Source of the DNA: Deroplatys truncata
Taxonomy: Eukaryota; Arthropoda; Insecta; Mantodea; Mantidae
Direction: 5' to 3'
DNA: 64,000 nucleotides
Assembly (NCBI GenBank): GCA_030765065.1
Contig: CM060985.1
Coordinates: 3,162,001-3,226,000 of the forward strand
Under the pieces are notes generated by a model, which was given only the letters and a program-made list of their open reading frames with translations, searched no databases and was not told the DNA's origin. Positions within the stretch are counted from its first letter, which is position 1. Each line of letters starts with the position of its first letter. The position numbers and the translations under genes were made by a program. Below are positions 40,493 to 56,819 of this stretch, piece after piece.

Positions 40493-42733
40493 GGGCAGCA
40501 CATGGTCAACATCTTACTTATCACATGCAGATATTGTTAAAACTCCCTCCGTACCTACACACCCAGGACATCCTGAACAGAGTGCAACAATAGGGGCAGC
40601 ATATGGTCATCATGTCACTTATCACATGCAGATATTGTTACAACTCCCTCCGTAACTACACACCCAGGACATCCTGAACAGAGTACAGCAATAGAGGCAG
40701 CATATGCTGAACATGTTACTTATCACATGCAGATATTGTTAAACTCCCTCCGTACGAACACACCCAGGACATCCTGAACAGAGTGCTACAATGGGGGATG
40801 CATATGGTCAACATCTTACTTATCACATGCAGATATTGTAAAAACTCCCACCGTACCTAGACACCCAGGACATCCTGAACAGAATGCAACAATAGGGGCA
40901 GCATATGGCCAACATGTCACTTATCACATGCAGATATTGTTACAACTCCCTCCGTACCTACACACCCAGGACATCATGAACAGAGTGCAACAATAGGGGC
41001 AGCACATGGTCAACATCTTACTTATCACATGCAGATATTGTTAAAACTCCCTCCGTACCTACACACCCAGTACATCCTGAACAGAGTGCAGCAATAGGGG
41101 CAGCATATGGTCAACATCTTACTTATCACATGCAGATATTGTAACAATTCCCTCCGTACCTAGACACCCAGGACATCCTGAACAGAGTGCAACAATAGAG
41201 GGAACATATGGTCAACATGTTACTTATAACATGTAGATATTGTTACAACAACTCCCTCCATACCTACACACCCAGGACATCCTTAACAGAGTGCCATAAT
41301 AGAGGCAGCATATGGTCAACATGTCACTTATCACATGCAAATATTGTTACAACTCCCTCTGTACCTACACACCCAGGACATCATGGACAGAGTGCAACAA
41401 TAGAGGCAGTATATGGTCTACATGTTACTTATCACATGCAAATATTGTTACAACTCCCTCTGTACCTACACACCCAGGACATCATGGACAGAGTGCAACA
41501 ATAGAGGCAGCATATGGTCTACATGTTACTTATCACATGCAGATATTGTTAAGACATCTCCATCTGTACCTACACACCCAGGACATCCTGAACAGAGTGC
41601 AACAATAGAGGCACATATGGTCAACATGTCACTTGTCACATGGAGATATTGTTACAACTCCTTCTGTACCTACACACCCAGGACATCCTGGACAGAGTCA
41701 AACAATAGGGGCAGCATATGGTCAACATGTTACTTATCACATGCAGATATTGTTACCACTCCCTCTGTACTTACACACCCACGACATCCTGGACAGAGTG
41801 CAACAATAGAGGCAGCATATGGTCAACATGTCACTTATCACATGGAGATATAGTTACAACTCCTTCTGTACCTACACATCCAGGACATCCTGGACAGAGT
41901 GGAACATTAGGGGCAGCATATGGTCAACATCTTACTTATCACATGCAGATATTGTTACAACTCCCTCCGTACCTACACACCCAGCACATCATGAACAGAG
42001 TGCAACAATAGGGGCAGAAAATGGTCAACATCTTACTTATCACATTCAGATATTGTTACAACTCCCTCCGTACCTACACTTCCAGGACATCCTAAACAGA
42101 GTGCAACAATAGGGGCAGAAAATGGTCAACATCTTACTTATCACATTCAGATATTGTTACAACTCCCTCCGTACCTACACACCCAGGACATCATGAACAG
42201 AGTGCAACAATAGGGGCAGCATATGGTCAACATCTTACTTATCACATGCAGATATTGTTACAACTCCCTCCTTACCTACACACCCAGGACATCCTGGACA
42301 GCGTGCAGCAATAGGGGCAGCATATTGTCAACATGTCACTTATCACATGCAGATATTGTTACAACTCCCTCCGTACGAACACACCCAGGACATCCTGAAC
42401 AGAGTGCAACAATAGGGGCAGCATATGGTCAACCTCTTACTTATCACATGCAGATATTGTTACAACTCCCACCGTACCTAGACACCCAGGACATCCTAAA
42501 CAGAGTGCAACAATAGGGGCAGCATATGGTCAACATGTTACTTATCACATGCAGATATTGTTACAACAACTCCCTCCGTAACTACACACCCAGGAAATCC
42601 TGAACGGAGTGTAACAATAGAGGCAGCATATGGTCAACATGTTACTTATCACATGCAGATATTGTTACAACAACTCCCTCCGTAACTACACACCCAGGAA
42701 ATCCTGAACGGAGTGTAACAATAGAGGCAGCAT
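40493..42733 (+). repeat. X1 module of the 16.4-kb HOR (~2.24 kb)
   Basis: X1 takes the place that Y1 occupies after core2. Its centre (41208-42112) matches S-type sequence at 4666-5468, including ccttaacagagtgccataat and gttaagacatctcc. It matches X2 at a shift of 16327 up to about 42.1 kb and 16529 from 42.2 kb. It ends with two copies of a ccgtaactac/gaaatcctgaacggagtg monomer (starts near 42530 and 42630), where Y has one. Confidence 0.86.
42021..42222 (+). repeat. Pair of cattcag monomers (X1)
   Basis: Two adjacent monomers are preceded by gcagaaaatgg and have cacattcagatattg in place of cacatgcagatattg. The equivalent in X2 (58348-58751) has four copies. The pair is not seen in the S units, where gcagaatatgg and cacatgcag are found, so it arose within the X lineage. 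Confidence 0.87.
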
Positions 42734-45700
42734 ATGGTATACATGTTAATTATCACATGCAGATATTGGTACAACTCCCTCTGTACCTACACACCCAGGA
42801 CATCCTGGACAGAGTGCAACAATAGAGGCAGCATATGGTCTACATGTTACTTATCACATGCAGATATTGTTACAACAACTCCCTCTGTACCTACACACCC
42901 AGGACATCCTGGACAGAGTGCAACAATAGAAGCACCATATGGTCAACATATTACTTATCACATGCAGAATTGTTACAAAAACTCCCTCTGTACCTACACA
43001 CCCAGGACTTGTGAACAGAGTGCAACAATAGAGGCAGCATATGGTCAACATGTTACTTATCACATGGAGATATAGTTACAAATCCTTCCTAAGCTACACA
43101 CCCAGGACATCCTGAACAGAGTGCAACAATAGAGGCAGCATTAGGTTAACATGTTACTTATCACATGCAGATATTGTTACCACTCCCTCTGTACTTACAC
43201 ACCCAGGACATCCTGGACAGAGTGCAACAATAGAGGCAGCATATGGTCAACATGTCACTTATCACATGGAGATATTGTTACAACTCCTTCTGTACCTACA
43301 CATCCAGGACATGCTGGACAGAGTGCAACAATAGAGGAAGCATATGGTCAACATGTCACTTATCACATGCAGATATTGTTACAACTCCCGCCGTACCTAC
43401 ACACCAAGGACATCATGAACAGAGTGCAACAATAGGGGCAGCATATGGTCAACATCTTACTTATCACATGCAGATATTGTTACAAATCCCTCCTTAGCTA
43501 CACACCCAGGACATCATGAACAGAGTGCAAGAATAGGGGCAGCATATGGTCAATATCTTACTTATCACATGCAGATATTGTTACAACTCCCTCCTTACCT
43601 ACACACCCAGGACATCCTGGACAGCGTGCAGCAATAGGGGCAGCATATGGTCAACATGTCACTTATCACATGCAGATATTGTTACAACTCCCTCCGTACG
43701 AACACACCCAGGACATCCTGAACAGAGTGCAACAATAGGGGCAGCATATGGTCAACCTCTTACTTATCACATGCAGATATTGTTACAACTCCCACCGTAC
43801 ATAGACACCCAGGACATCCTGAACAGAGTGCAACAATAGGGGCAGCATATGGTCAACATCTTATTTATCACATGCAGATATTCTTACAACTCCCTCCGTA
43901 CCTACACACCCAGGACATCCTGAACAGAGTGCAACAATAGAGGTAGAATATGGTCAACATGCTACTTATCACATGCAGATATTGTTACAACTCCCTCCGT
44001 ACCTACACACCCAGGACATATTGAACAGAGTGCAACAATAGGGGCAGCATATGGTCAACATCTTACTTATCACATGCAGATATTGTTACAACTCCCTCCG
44101 TAACTACACACCCAGGACATCCTGAACAGAGTACAGCAATAGAGGCAGCATATGCTGAACATGTTACTTATCACATGCAGATATTGTTACAACTCCCTCC
44201 GTACCTACACACACAGGACATCCTGATCAGAGTGCAACAATAGAGGCAGCATATGGTCAAAATGTCACTTATCACATGCAGATATTGTTAAAACTCCCAC
44301 CGTACCTAGACACCCAGGACATCCTGAACAGAATGCAACAATAGGGGCAGCATATGGTCAACATCTTATTTATCACATGCAGATGTTGTTACAACTCCCT
44401 CCGTTCCTACACACCCAGGACATCCTGACACAGTGCAACAATAGAGGCAGCATATGGTCTACATGTCACTTATCACATGCAGATATTGTTACAACGACTC
44501 CCTCCGTACCTACACACCCAGGACATCCTGGAGAGAGTGCAACAATAGAGGCAGTTTATGGTCAACATGTTACTTATCACATGCAGATATTGTTACAACT
44601 CCCTCCGTACCTACACACCCAGGACATCCTGAACAGAGTGCAACAATAGAGGCAGCATATGGTAAACATGTTACTTATCACATGCAGATATTGTTACAAC
44701 TCCCTCCGTACCTACACACCCAGGTCATCCTGAACAGAGAGCAACAATAGAGGCAGCATATGGTCAACATGTTACTTATTACATGCAGATATTGTTAAAA
44801 AAACTCCCTCCGTACCAACACATCCAGGACAACCTGAACAGAGTGCAACAATAGAGGCAGCATATGGTCAACATGTTACTTATTAGATGCAGATATTGTT
44901 AAAAAAACTCCCTCCGTACCAACACATCCAGGACAACATGAACAGAGTGCAACAATACAGGAAGCATATGGTCAACATGTTACTTATAACATGCAGATAT
45001 TGTTACAACTCCCTCCATACCTACACACCCAGGACATCCTGAACAGAGTGCCACAATAGAGGCAGCATATGGTCTACATGTCACTTATCACATGCAGATA
45101 TTGTTACAACTCCCTCCGTACGAACACACCCAGGACATCCTGAACAGAGTGCAACAATAGGGGCAGCATATGGTCAACCTCTTACTTATCACATGCAGAT
45201 ATTGTTACAACTCCCACCGTACATAGACACCCAGGACATCCTGAACAGAGTGCAACAATAGGGGCAGCATATGGTCAACATCTTATGTATCACATGCAGA
45301 TATTGTTACAACTCTCTCCGTACCTACACACCCAGGACATCCTGAACAGAGTGCAACAATAGAGATAGCATATGGTCAACATGTTACTTATCACATGCAG
45401 ATATTGTTACAACTCCCTCCGTACCTACACACCCAGGACATCATGAACAGAGTGCAACAATAGGGGCAGCACATGGTCAACATCTTACTTATCACATGCA
45501 GATATTGTTAAAACTCCCTCCGTACCTACACACCCAGTACATCCTGAACAGAGTGCAGCAATAGGGGCAGCATATGGTCAACATCTTACTTATCACATGC
45601 AGATATTGTAACAATTCCCTCCGTACCTAGACACCCAGGACATCCTGAACAGAGTGCAACAATAGGGGCAGCATATGGTCATCATGTCACTTATCACATG

Positions 45701-48700
45701 CAGATATTGTTACAACAACTCCCTCCGTAACTACACACCCAGGACATCCTGAACAGAGTACAGCAATAGAGGCAGCATATGCTGAACATGTTACTTATCA
45801 CATGCAGATATTGTTAAACTCCCTCCGTACGAACACACCCAGGACATCCTGAACAGAGTGCTACAATGGGGGATGCATATGGTCAACATCTTACTTATCA
45901 CATGCAGATATTGTAAAAACTCCCACCGTACCTAGACACCCAGGACATCCTGAACAGAATGCAACAATAGGGGCAGCATATGGTCAACATCTTATTTATC
46001 ACATGCAGATATTGTTACAACTCCTTCCCTACCTACACACCCAGGACATCCTGAAATGAGTGCAACAATAGAGGCTGCATATGGTCGACATGTCACTTAT
46101 CACATGCAGATATTGTTACAACTCCCTCCGTTCCTACACACCTAGGACATCCTGACACAGTGCAACAATAGAGGCAGCATATGGTCAACATCTTATTTAT
46201 CACATGCAGATATTGTTACAACTCCTTCCCTACCTACACACCCAGAACATCCTGACACAGTGCAACAATAGGGGCAGCATATGGTCAACATCTTATTTAT
46301 CACATGCAGATATTGTTACAACTCCTTCCCTACCTACACACCCAGGACATCCTGACACAGTGCAACAATAGAGGCAGCATATGGTCAACATGTCACTTAT
46401 CACATGCAGATATTGTTACAACAACTCCCTCCGTACCTACACACCCAGGACTCCTGAACAGAGTGCAACAATAGAGGCAGCATATGGTCAACATGTTACT
46501 TATCACATGGAGATATAGTTACAAATCCTTCCTAAGCTACACACCCAGGACATCCTGAACAGAGTGCAACAATAGAGGCAGCATTAGGTTAACATGTCAC
46601 TTATCACATGTAGATATTGTTACAACTCCTTCTGTACCTACACACCCAGGACATCCTGGACAGAGTCAAACAATAGGGGCAGCATATGGTCAACATGTTA
46701 CTTATCACATGCAAATATTGTTACCACTCCCTCTGTACTTACACACCCAGGACATCCTGGACAGAGTGCAACAATAGAGGCAGCATATGGTCAACATGTC
46801 ACTTATCACATGGAGATATTGTTACAACTCCTTCTGTACCTACACATCCAGGACATGCTGGACAGAGTGCAACAATAGAGGAAGCATATGGTCAAGATGT
46901 CACTTATCACATGCAGATATTGTTACAACTCCCGCCGTACCTACACACCCAGGACATCATGAACAGAGTGCAAGAATAGGGGCAGCATATGGTCAATATC
47001 TTACTTATCACATGCAGATATTGTTACAACTCCCTCCTTACCTACACACCCAGGACATCCTGGACAGCGTGCAGCAATAGGGGCAGCATATGGTCAACAT
47101 GTCACTTATCACATGCAGATATTGTTACAACTCCCTCCGTACGAACACACCCAGGACATCCTGAACAGAGTGCAACAATAGGGGCAGCATATGGTCAACC
47201 TCTTACTTATCACATGCAGATATTGTTACAACTCCCACCGTACCTAGACACCCAGGACATCCTGAACAGAGTGCAACAATAGGGGCAGCATATGGTCAAC
47301 CTCTTACTTATCACATGCAGATATTCTTACAACTCCCTCCGTACCTACACACCCAGGACATCCTGAACAGAGTGCAACAATAGAGGTAGAATATGGTCAA
47401 CATGTTACTTATCACATGCAGATATTGTTACAACTCCCTCCGTACCTACACACCCAGGACATATTGAACAGAGTGCAACAATAGGGGCAGCATATGGTCA
47501 ACATCTTACTTATCACATGCAGATATTGTTACAACTCCCTCCGTAACTACACACCCAGGACATCCTGAACAGAGTACAGCAATAGAGGCAGCATATGCTG
47601 AACATGTTACTTATCACATGCAGATATTGTTACAACTCCCTCCGTACCTACACACCCAGGACATATTGAACAGAGTGCAACAATAGGGGCAGCATATGGT
47701 CAACATCTTACTTATCACATGCAGATATTGTTACAACTCCCTCCGTAACTACACACCCAGGACATCCTGATCAGAGTGCAACAATAGAGGCAGCATATGG
47801 TCAAAATGTCACTTATCACATGCAGATATTGTTAAAACTCCCACCGTACCTAGACACCCAGGACATCCTGAACAGAATGCAACAATAGGGGCAGCATATG
47901 GTCAACATCTTATTTATCACATGCAGATATTGTTACAACTCCCTCCGTTCCTACACACCCAGGACATCCTGACACAGTGCAACAATAGAGGCAGCATATG
48001 GTCTACATGTCACTTATCACATGCAGATATTGTTACAACGACTCCCTCCGTACCTACACACCCAGGACATCCTGGAGAGAGTGCAACAATAGAGGCAGTT
48101 TATGGTCAACATGTTACTTATCACATGCAGATATTGTTACAACTCCCTCCGTACCTACACACCCAGGACATCCTGAACAGAGTGCAACAATAGAGGCAGC
48201 ATATGGTAAACATGTTACTTATCACATGCAGATATTGTTACAACTCCCTCCGTACCTACACACCCAGGTCATCCTGAACAGAGAGCAACAATAGAGGCAG
48301 CATATGGTCAACATGTTACTTATTACATGCAGATATTGTTAAAAAAACTCCCTCCGTACCAACACATCCAGGACAACCTGAACAGAGTGCAACAATAGAG
48401 GCAGCATATGGTCAACATGTTACTTATTACATGCAGATATTGTTAAAAAAACTCCCTCCGTACCAACACATCCAGGACAACATGAACAGAGTGCCACAAT
48501 AGAGGCAGCATATGGTCTACATGTTACTTATCACATGCAGATATTGTTTCAACTCCCTCCGTACGAACACACCCAGGACATCCTGGACAGAGTGCAGCAA
48601 TAGGGGCAGCATATGGCCAACATGTCACTTATCACATGCAGATATTGTTACAACTCCCTCCGTACGAACACACCCAGGACATCCTGGACAGAGTGCAACA

Positions 48701-49108
48701 ATAGGGGCAGCATATGGCCAACATGTTACTTATCACATGCAGATATTGTTTCAACTCCCTCCGTACGAACACACCCAGGACATCCTGGACAGAGTGCAGC
48801 AATAGGGGCAGCATATGGTCAACATGTCACTTATCACATGGAGATATTGTTACAACTCCCTCCGTACGAACACACCCAGGACATCCTGGACAGAGTGCAA
48901 CAATAGGGGCAGCATATGGTCAACATCTTATGTATCACATGCAGATATTGTTACAACTCTCTCCGTACCTACACACCCAGGACATCCTGAACAGAGTGCA
49001 ACAATAGAGATAGCATATGGTCAACATGTTACTTATCACATGCAGATATTGTTACAACTCCCTCCGTACCTACACACCCAGGACATCCTGAACAGAGTGC
49101 AACAATAG
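42734..49108 (+). repeat. Core2 of the HOR (6375 bp)
   Basis: It matches core1 at a shift of 8717 up to about 39.99 kb, then at 8616 because one monomer is missing. It matches core3 at 7711 throughout. Marker C at 45905 and marker A at 46714 (catgcaaatattgttacc) are shared with core4, while cores 1 and 3 have the alternative bases. Differences found only here include ggacttgtgaacag near 43006 and ttattagatgc near 44880. It is followed by Y1. Confidence 0.88.
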
Positions 49109-50444
49109 GGGCAGCACATGGTCAACATCTTACTTATCACATGCAGATATTGTTACAACTCCCTCCGTACCTACACACCCAGTACATCCTGAACAGAGTG
49201 CAGCAATAGGGGCAGCATATGGTCAACATCTTACTTATCACATGCAGATATTGTTACAATTCCCTCCGTACCTAGACACCCAGGACATCCTGAACAGTGT
49301 GCAACAATAGGGGCAGCATATGGTCATCATGTCACTTATCACATGCAGATATTGTTACAACAACTCCCTCCGTAACTACACACCCAGGACATCCTGAACA
49401 GAGTACAGCAATAGAGGCAGCATATGCTGAACATGTTACTAATCACATGCAGATATTGTTACAACTCCCTCCGTACGAACAAACCCAGGACATCCTGAAC
49501 AGAGTGCTACAATGGGGGATGCATATGGTCAACATCTTACTTATCACATGCAGATATTGTTAAAACTCCCACCGTACCTAGACACCCAGGACATCCTGAA
49601 CAGAATGCAACAGTAGGGGCAGCATATGGTCAACATCTTATTTATCACATGCAGATATTGTTACAACTCCTTCCCTACCTACACACCCAGGACATCCTGA
49701 AATGAGTGCAACAATAGAGGCTGCATATGGTCAACATGTCACTTATCACATGCAGATATTGTTACAACTCCCTCCGTTCCTACACACCCAGGGCATCCTG
49801 ACACAGTGCAACAATAGAGGCAGCATATGGTCAACATGTCACTTATCACATGCAGATATTGTTACAACAACTCCCTCCGTACCTACACACCCAGGACATC
49901 CTGGAGAGAGTGCAACAATAGAGGCAGTTTATGGTCAACATGTTACTTATCACATGCAGATATTGTTACAACTCCCTCCGTACCTACACACCCAGGACAT
50001 CCTGAACAGAGTGCAACAATAGCTGCAGCATATGGTAAACATGTTACTTATCACATGCAGATATTGTTACAACTCCCTCCGTACCTACACACCCAGGACA
50101 TCCTGAACAGAGTGCAACAATAGAGGCAGCAAAATGACATCATCTTACTTATCACATGCAGATATTGTTAAAACAACTCCCTCAGTACCTACACACGCAG
50201 GACATCCTGAACAGAGTGCAACAATAGAGGCAGCATATGGTCAACATGTTACTTATCACATGCAGATACTGTTAAAACAACTCCCTCCGTACCTACACAC
50301 CCAGGAAATCCTGAACAGAGTGCAACAATAGAGGCAGCATATGGTCAACATGTTACTTATCACATGCAGATATTGTTACAACAACTCCCTCCGTAACTAC
50401 ACACCCAGGAAATCCTGAACGGAGTGTAACAATAGAGGCAGCAT
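49109..50444 (+). repeat. Y1 module of the 16.4-kb HOR (~1.34 kb)
   Basis: Y1 matches Y0 at 16428 bp and the S-unit segments at 11859 and 23634. It carries cccagtacatcc, gaacagtgtgcaac, gggggatgc, aacagtaggg and gcaaaatgacatc in the same order, and joins core3 at 50445 exactly as Y0 joins core1. The first monomer after the core is shared with X, so the true switch point between X and Y lies some 30-100 bp inside. Confidence 0.87.
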
Positions 50445-53400
50445 ATGGTATACATGTTAATTATCACATGCAGATATTGGTACAACTCCCTCTGTACCTA
50501 CACACCCAGGACATCCTGGACAGAGTGCAACAATAGAGGCAGCATATGGTCTACATGTTACTTATCACATGCAGATATTGTTACAACAACTCCCTCTGTA
50601 CCTACACACCCAGGACATCCTGGACAGAGTGCAACAATAGAAGCACCATATGGTCAACATATTACTTATCACATGCAGAATTGTTACAAAAACTCCCTCT
50701 GTACCTACACACCCAGGACTCCTGAACAGAGTGCAACAATAGAGGCAGCATATGGTCAACATGTTACTTATCACATGGAGATATAGTTACAAATCCTTCC
50801 TAAGCTACACACCCAGGACATCCTGAACAGAGTGCAACAATAGAGGCAGCATTAGGTTAACATGTTACTTATCACATGCAGATATTGTTACCACTCCCTC
50901 TGTACTTACACACCCAGGACATCCTGGACAGAGTGCAACAATAGAGGCAGCATATGGTCAACATGTCACTTATCACATGGAGATATTGTTACAACTCCTT
51001 CTGTACCTACACATCCAGGACATGCTGGACAGAGTGCAACAATAGAGGAAGCATATGGTCAACATGTCACTTATCACATGCAGATATTGTTACAACTCCC
51101 GCCGTACCTACACACCAAGGACATCATGAACAGAGTGCAACAATAGGGGCAGCATATGGTCAACATCTTACTTATCACATGCAGATATTGTTACAAATCC
51201 CTCCTTAGCTACACACCCAGGACATCATGAACAGAGTGCAAGAATAGGGGCAGCATATGGTCAATATCTTACTTATCACATGCAGATATTGTTACAACTC
51301 CCTCCTTACCTACACACCCAGGACATCCTGGACAGCGTGCAGCAATAGGGGCAGCATATGGTCAACATGTCACTTATCACATGCAGATATTGTTACAACT
51401 CCCTCCGTACGAACACACCCAGGACATCCTGAACAGAGTGCAACAATAGGGGCAGCATATGGTCAACCTCTTACTTATCACATGCAGATATTGTTACAAC
51501 TCCCACCGTACATAGACACCCAGGACATCCTGAACAGAGTGCAACAATAGGGGCAGCATATGGTCAACATCTTATTTATCACATGCAGATATTCTTACAA
51601 CTCCCTCCGTACCTACACACCCAGGACATCCTGAACAGAGTGCAACAATAGAGGTAGAATATGGTCAACATGCTACTTATCACATGCAGATATTGTTACA
51701 ACTCCCTCCGTACCTACACACCCAGGACATATTGAACAGAGTGCAACAATAGGGGCAGCATATGGTCAACATCTTACTTATCACATGCAGATATTGTTAC
51801 AACTCCCTCCGTAACTACACACCCAGGACATCCTGAACAGAGTACAGCAATAGAGGCAGCATATGCTGAACATGTTACTTATCACATGCAGATATTGTTA
51901 CAACTCCCTCCGTACCTACACACACAGGACATCCTGATCAGAGTGCAACAATAGAGGCAGCATATGGTCAAAATGTCACTTATCACATGCAGATATTGTT
52001 AAAACTCCCACCGTACCTAGACACCCAGGACATCCTGAACAGAATGCAACAATAGGGGCAGCATATGGTCAACATCTTATTTATCACATGCAGATGTTGT
52101 TACAACTCCCTCCGTTCCTACACACCCAGGACATCCTGACACAGTGCAACAATAGAGGCAGCATATGGTCTACATGTCACTTATCACATGCAGATATTGT
52201 TACAACGACTCCCTCCGTACCTACACACCCAGGACATCCTGGAGAGAGTGCAACAATAGAGGCAGTTTATGGTCAACATGTTACTTATCACATGCAGATA
52301 TTGTTACAACTCCCTCCGTACCTACACACCCAGGACATCCTGAACAGAGTGCAACAATAGAGGCAGCATATGGTAAACATGTTACTTATCACATGCAGAT
52401 ATTGTTACAACTCCCTCCGTACCTACACACCCAGGTCATCCTGAACAGAGAGCAACAATAGAGGCAGCATATGGTCAACATGTTACTTATTACATGCAGA
52501 TATTGTTAAAAAAACTCCCTCCGTACCAACACATCCAGGACAACCTGAACAGAGTGCAACAATAGAGGCAGCATATGGTCAACATGTTACTTATTACATG
52601 CAGATATTGTTAAAAAAACTCCCTCCGTACCAACACATCCAGGACAACATGAACAGAGTGCAACAATACAGGAAGCATATGGTCAACATGTTACTTATAA
52701 CATGCAGATATTGTTACAACTCCCTCCATACCTACACACCCAGGACATCCTGAACAGAGTGCCACAATAGAGGCAGCATATGGTCTACATGTCACTTATC
52801 ACATGCAGATATTGTTACAACTCCCTCCGTACGAACACACCCAGGACATCCTGAACAGAGTGCAACAATAGGGGCAGCATATGGTCAACCTCTTACTTAT
52901 CACATGCAGATATTGTTACAACTCCCACCGTACATAGACACCCAGGACATCCTGAACAGAGTGCAACAATAGGGGCAGCATATGGTCAACATCTTATGTA
53001 TCACATGCAGATATTGTTACAACTCTCTCCGTACCTACACACCCAGGACATCCTGAACAGAGTGCAACAATAGAGATAGCATATGGTCAACATGTTACTT
53101 ATCACATGCAGATATTGTTACAACTCCCTCCGTACCTACACACCCAGGACATCATGAACAGAGTGCAACAATAGGGGCAGCACATGGTCAACATCTTACT
53201 TATCACATGCAGATATTGTTAAAACTCCCTCCGTACCTACACACCCAGTACATCCTGAACAGAGTGCAGCAATAGGGGCAGCATATGGTCAACATCTTAC
53301 TTATCACATGCAGATATTGTAACAATTCCCTCCGTACCTAGACACCCAGGACATCCTGAACAGAGTGCAACAATAGGGGCAGCATATGGTCATCATGTCA

Positions 53401-56400
53401 CTTATCACATGCAGATATTGTTACAACAACTCCCTCCGTAACTACACACCCAGGACATCCTGAACAGAGTACAGCAATAGAGGCAGCATATGCTGAACAT
53501 GTTACTTATCACATGCAGATATTGTTAAACTCCCTCCGTACGAACACACCCAGGACATCCTGAACAGAGTGCTACAATGGGGGATGCATATGGTCAACAT
53601 CTTACTTATCACATGAAGATATTGTAAAAACTCCCACCGTACCTAGACACCCAGGACATCCTGAACAGAATGCAACAATAGGGGCAGCATATGGTCAACA
53701 TCTTATTTATCACATGCAGATATTGTTACAACTCCTTCCCTACCTACACACCCAGGACATCCTGAAATGAGTGCAACAATAGAGGCTGCATATGGTCGAC
53801 ATGTCACTTATCACATGCAGATATTGTTACAACTCCCTCCGTTCCTACACACCTAGGACATCCTGACACAGTGCAACAATAGAGGCAGCATATGGTCAAC
53901 ATCTTATTTATCACATGCAGATATTGTTACAACTCCTTCCCTACCTACACACCCAGGACATCCTGACACAGTGCAACAATAGGGGCAGCATATGGTCAAC
54001 ATCTTATTTATCACATGCAGATATTGTTACAACTCCTTCCCTACCTACACACCCAGGACATCCTGACACAGTGCAACAATAGAGGCAGCATATGGTCAAC
54101 ATGTCACTTATCACATGCAGATATTGTTACAACAACTCCCTCCGTACCTACACACCCAGGACTCCTGAACAGAGTGCAACAATAGAGGCAGCATATGGTC
54201 AACATGTTACTTATCACATGGAGATATAGTTACAAATCCTTCCTAAGCTACACACCCAGGACATCCTGAACAGAGTGCAACAATAGAGGCAGCATTAGGT
54301 TAACATGTCACTTATCACATGTAGATATTGTTACAACTCCTTCTGTACCTACACACCCAGGACATCCTGGACAGAGTCAAACAATAGGGGCAGCATATGG
54401 TCAACATGTTACTTATCACATGCAGATATTGTTACCACTCCCTCTGTACTTACACACCCAGGACATCCTGGACAGAGTGCAACAATAGAGGCAGCATATG
54501 GTCAACATGTCACTTATCACATGGAGATATTGTTACAACTCCTTCTGTACCTACACATCCAGGACATGCTGGACAGAGTGCAACAATAGAGGAAGCATAT
54601 GGTCAAGATGTCACTTATCACATGCAGATATTGTTACAACTCCCGCCGTACCTACACACCCAGGACATCATGAACAGAGTGCAAGAATAGGGGCAGCATA
54701 TGGTCAATATCTTACTTATCACATGCAGATATTGTTACAACTCCCTCCTTACCTACACACCCAGGACATCCTGGACAGCGTGCAGCAATAGGGGCAGCAT
54801 ATGGTCAACATGTCACTTATCACATGCAGATATTGTTACAACTCCCTCCGTACGAACACACCCAGGACATCCTGAACAGAGTGCAACAATAGGGGCAGCA
54901 TATGGTCAACCTCTTACTTATCACATGCAGATATTGTTACAACTCCCACCGTACCTAGACACCCAGGACATCCTGAACAGAGTGCAACAATAGGGGCAGC
55001 ATATGGTCAACCTCTTACTTATCACATGCAGATATTCTTACAACTCCCTCCGTACCTACACACCCAGGACATCCTGAACAGAGTGCAACAATAGAGGTAG
55101 AATATGGTCAACATGTTACTTATCACATGCAGATATTGTTACAACTCCCTCCGTACCTACACACCCAGGACATATTGAACAGAGTGCAACAATAGGGGCA
55201 GCATATGGTCAACATCTTACTTATCACATGCAGATATTGTTACAACTCCCTCCGTAACTACACACCCAGGACATCCTGAACAGAGTACAGCAATAGAGGC
55301 AGCATATGCTGAACATGTTACTTATCACATGCAGATATTGTTACAACTCCCTCCGTACCTACACACCCAGGACATATTGAACAGAGTGCAACAATAGGGG
55401 CAGCATATGGTCAACATCTTACTTATCACATGCAGATATTGTTACAACTCCCTCCGTAACTACACACCCAGGACATCCTGATCAGAGTGCAAAAATAGAG
55501 GCAGCATATGGTCAAAATGTCACTTATCACATGCAGATATTGTTAAAACTCCCACCGTACCTAGACACCCAGGACATCCTGAACAGAATGCAACAATAGG
55601 GGCAGCATATGGTCAACATCTTATTTATCACATGCAGATATTGTTACAACTCCCTCCGTTCCTACACACCCAGGACATCCTGACACAGTGCAACAATAGA
55701 GGCAGCATATGGTCTACATGTCACTTATCACATGCAGATATTGTTACAACGACTCCCTCCGTACCTACACACCCAGGACATCCTGGAGAGAGTGCAACAA
55801 TAGAGGCAGTTTATGGTCAACATGTTACTTATCACATGCAGATATTGTTACAACTCCCTCCGTACCTACACACCCAGGACATCCTGAACAGAGTGCAACA
55901 ATAGAGGCAGCATATGGTAAACATGTTACTTATCACATGCAGATATTGTTACAACTCCCTCCGTACCTACACACCCAGGTCATCCTGAACAGAGAGCAAC
56001 AATAGAGGCAGCATATGGTCAACATGTTACTTATTACATGCAGATATTGTTAAAAAAACTCCCTCCGTACCAACACATCCAGGACAACCTGAACAGAGTG
56101 CAACAATAGAGGCAGCATATGGTCAACATGTTACTTATTACATGCAGATATTGTTAAAAAAACTCCCTCCGTACCAACACATCCAGGACAACATGAACAG
56201 AGTGCCACAATAGAGGCAGCATATGGTCTACATGTTACTTATCACATGCAGATATTGTTTCAACTCCCTCCGTACGAACACACCCAGGACATCCTGGACA
56301 GAGTGCAGCAATAGGGGCAGCATATGGCCAACATGTCACTTATCACATGCAGATATTGTTACAACTCCCTCCGTACGAACACACCCAGGACATCCTGGAC

Positions 56401-56819
56401 AGAGTGCAACAATAGGGGCAGCATATGGCCAACATGTTACTTATCACATGCAGATATTGTTTCAACTCCCTCCGTACGAACACACCCAGGACATCCTGGA
56501 CAGAGTGCAGCAATAGGGGCAGCATATGGTCAACATGTCACTTATCACATGGAGATATTGTTACAACTCCCTCCGTACGAACACACCCAGGACATCCTGG
56601 ACAGAGTGCAACAATAGGGGCAGCATATGGTCAACATCTTATGTATCACATGCAGATATTGTTACAACTCTCTCCGTACCTACACACCCAGGACATCCTG
56701 AACAGAGTGCAACAATAGAGATAGCATATGGTCAACATGTTACTTATCACATGCAGATATTGTTACAACTCCCTCCGTACCTACACACCCAGGACATCCT
56801 GAACAGAGTGCAACAATAG
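50445..56819 (+). repeat. Core3 of the HOR (6375 bp)
   Basis: It shares the catgaag marker (A at 53616) and the G at 54425 with core1, not with core2. Like core2 it has four, not five, of the ccgtacgaacac monomers (56223-56626). It matches core2 at a uniform shift of 7711, so no monomer has been gained or lost between them. A small private change is gtgcaaaaatag near 55488. It is followed by X2. Confidence 0.88.
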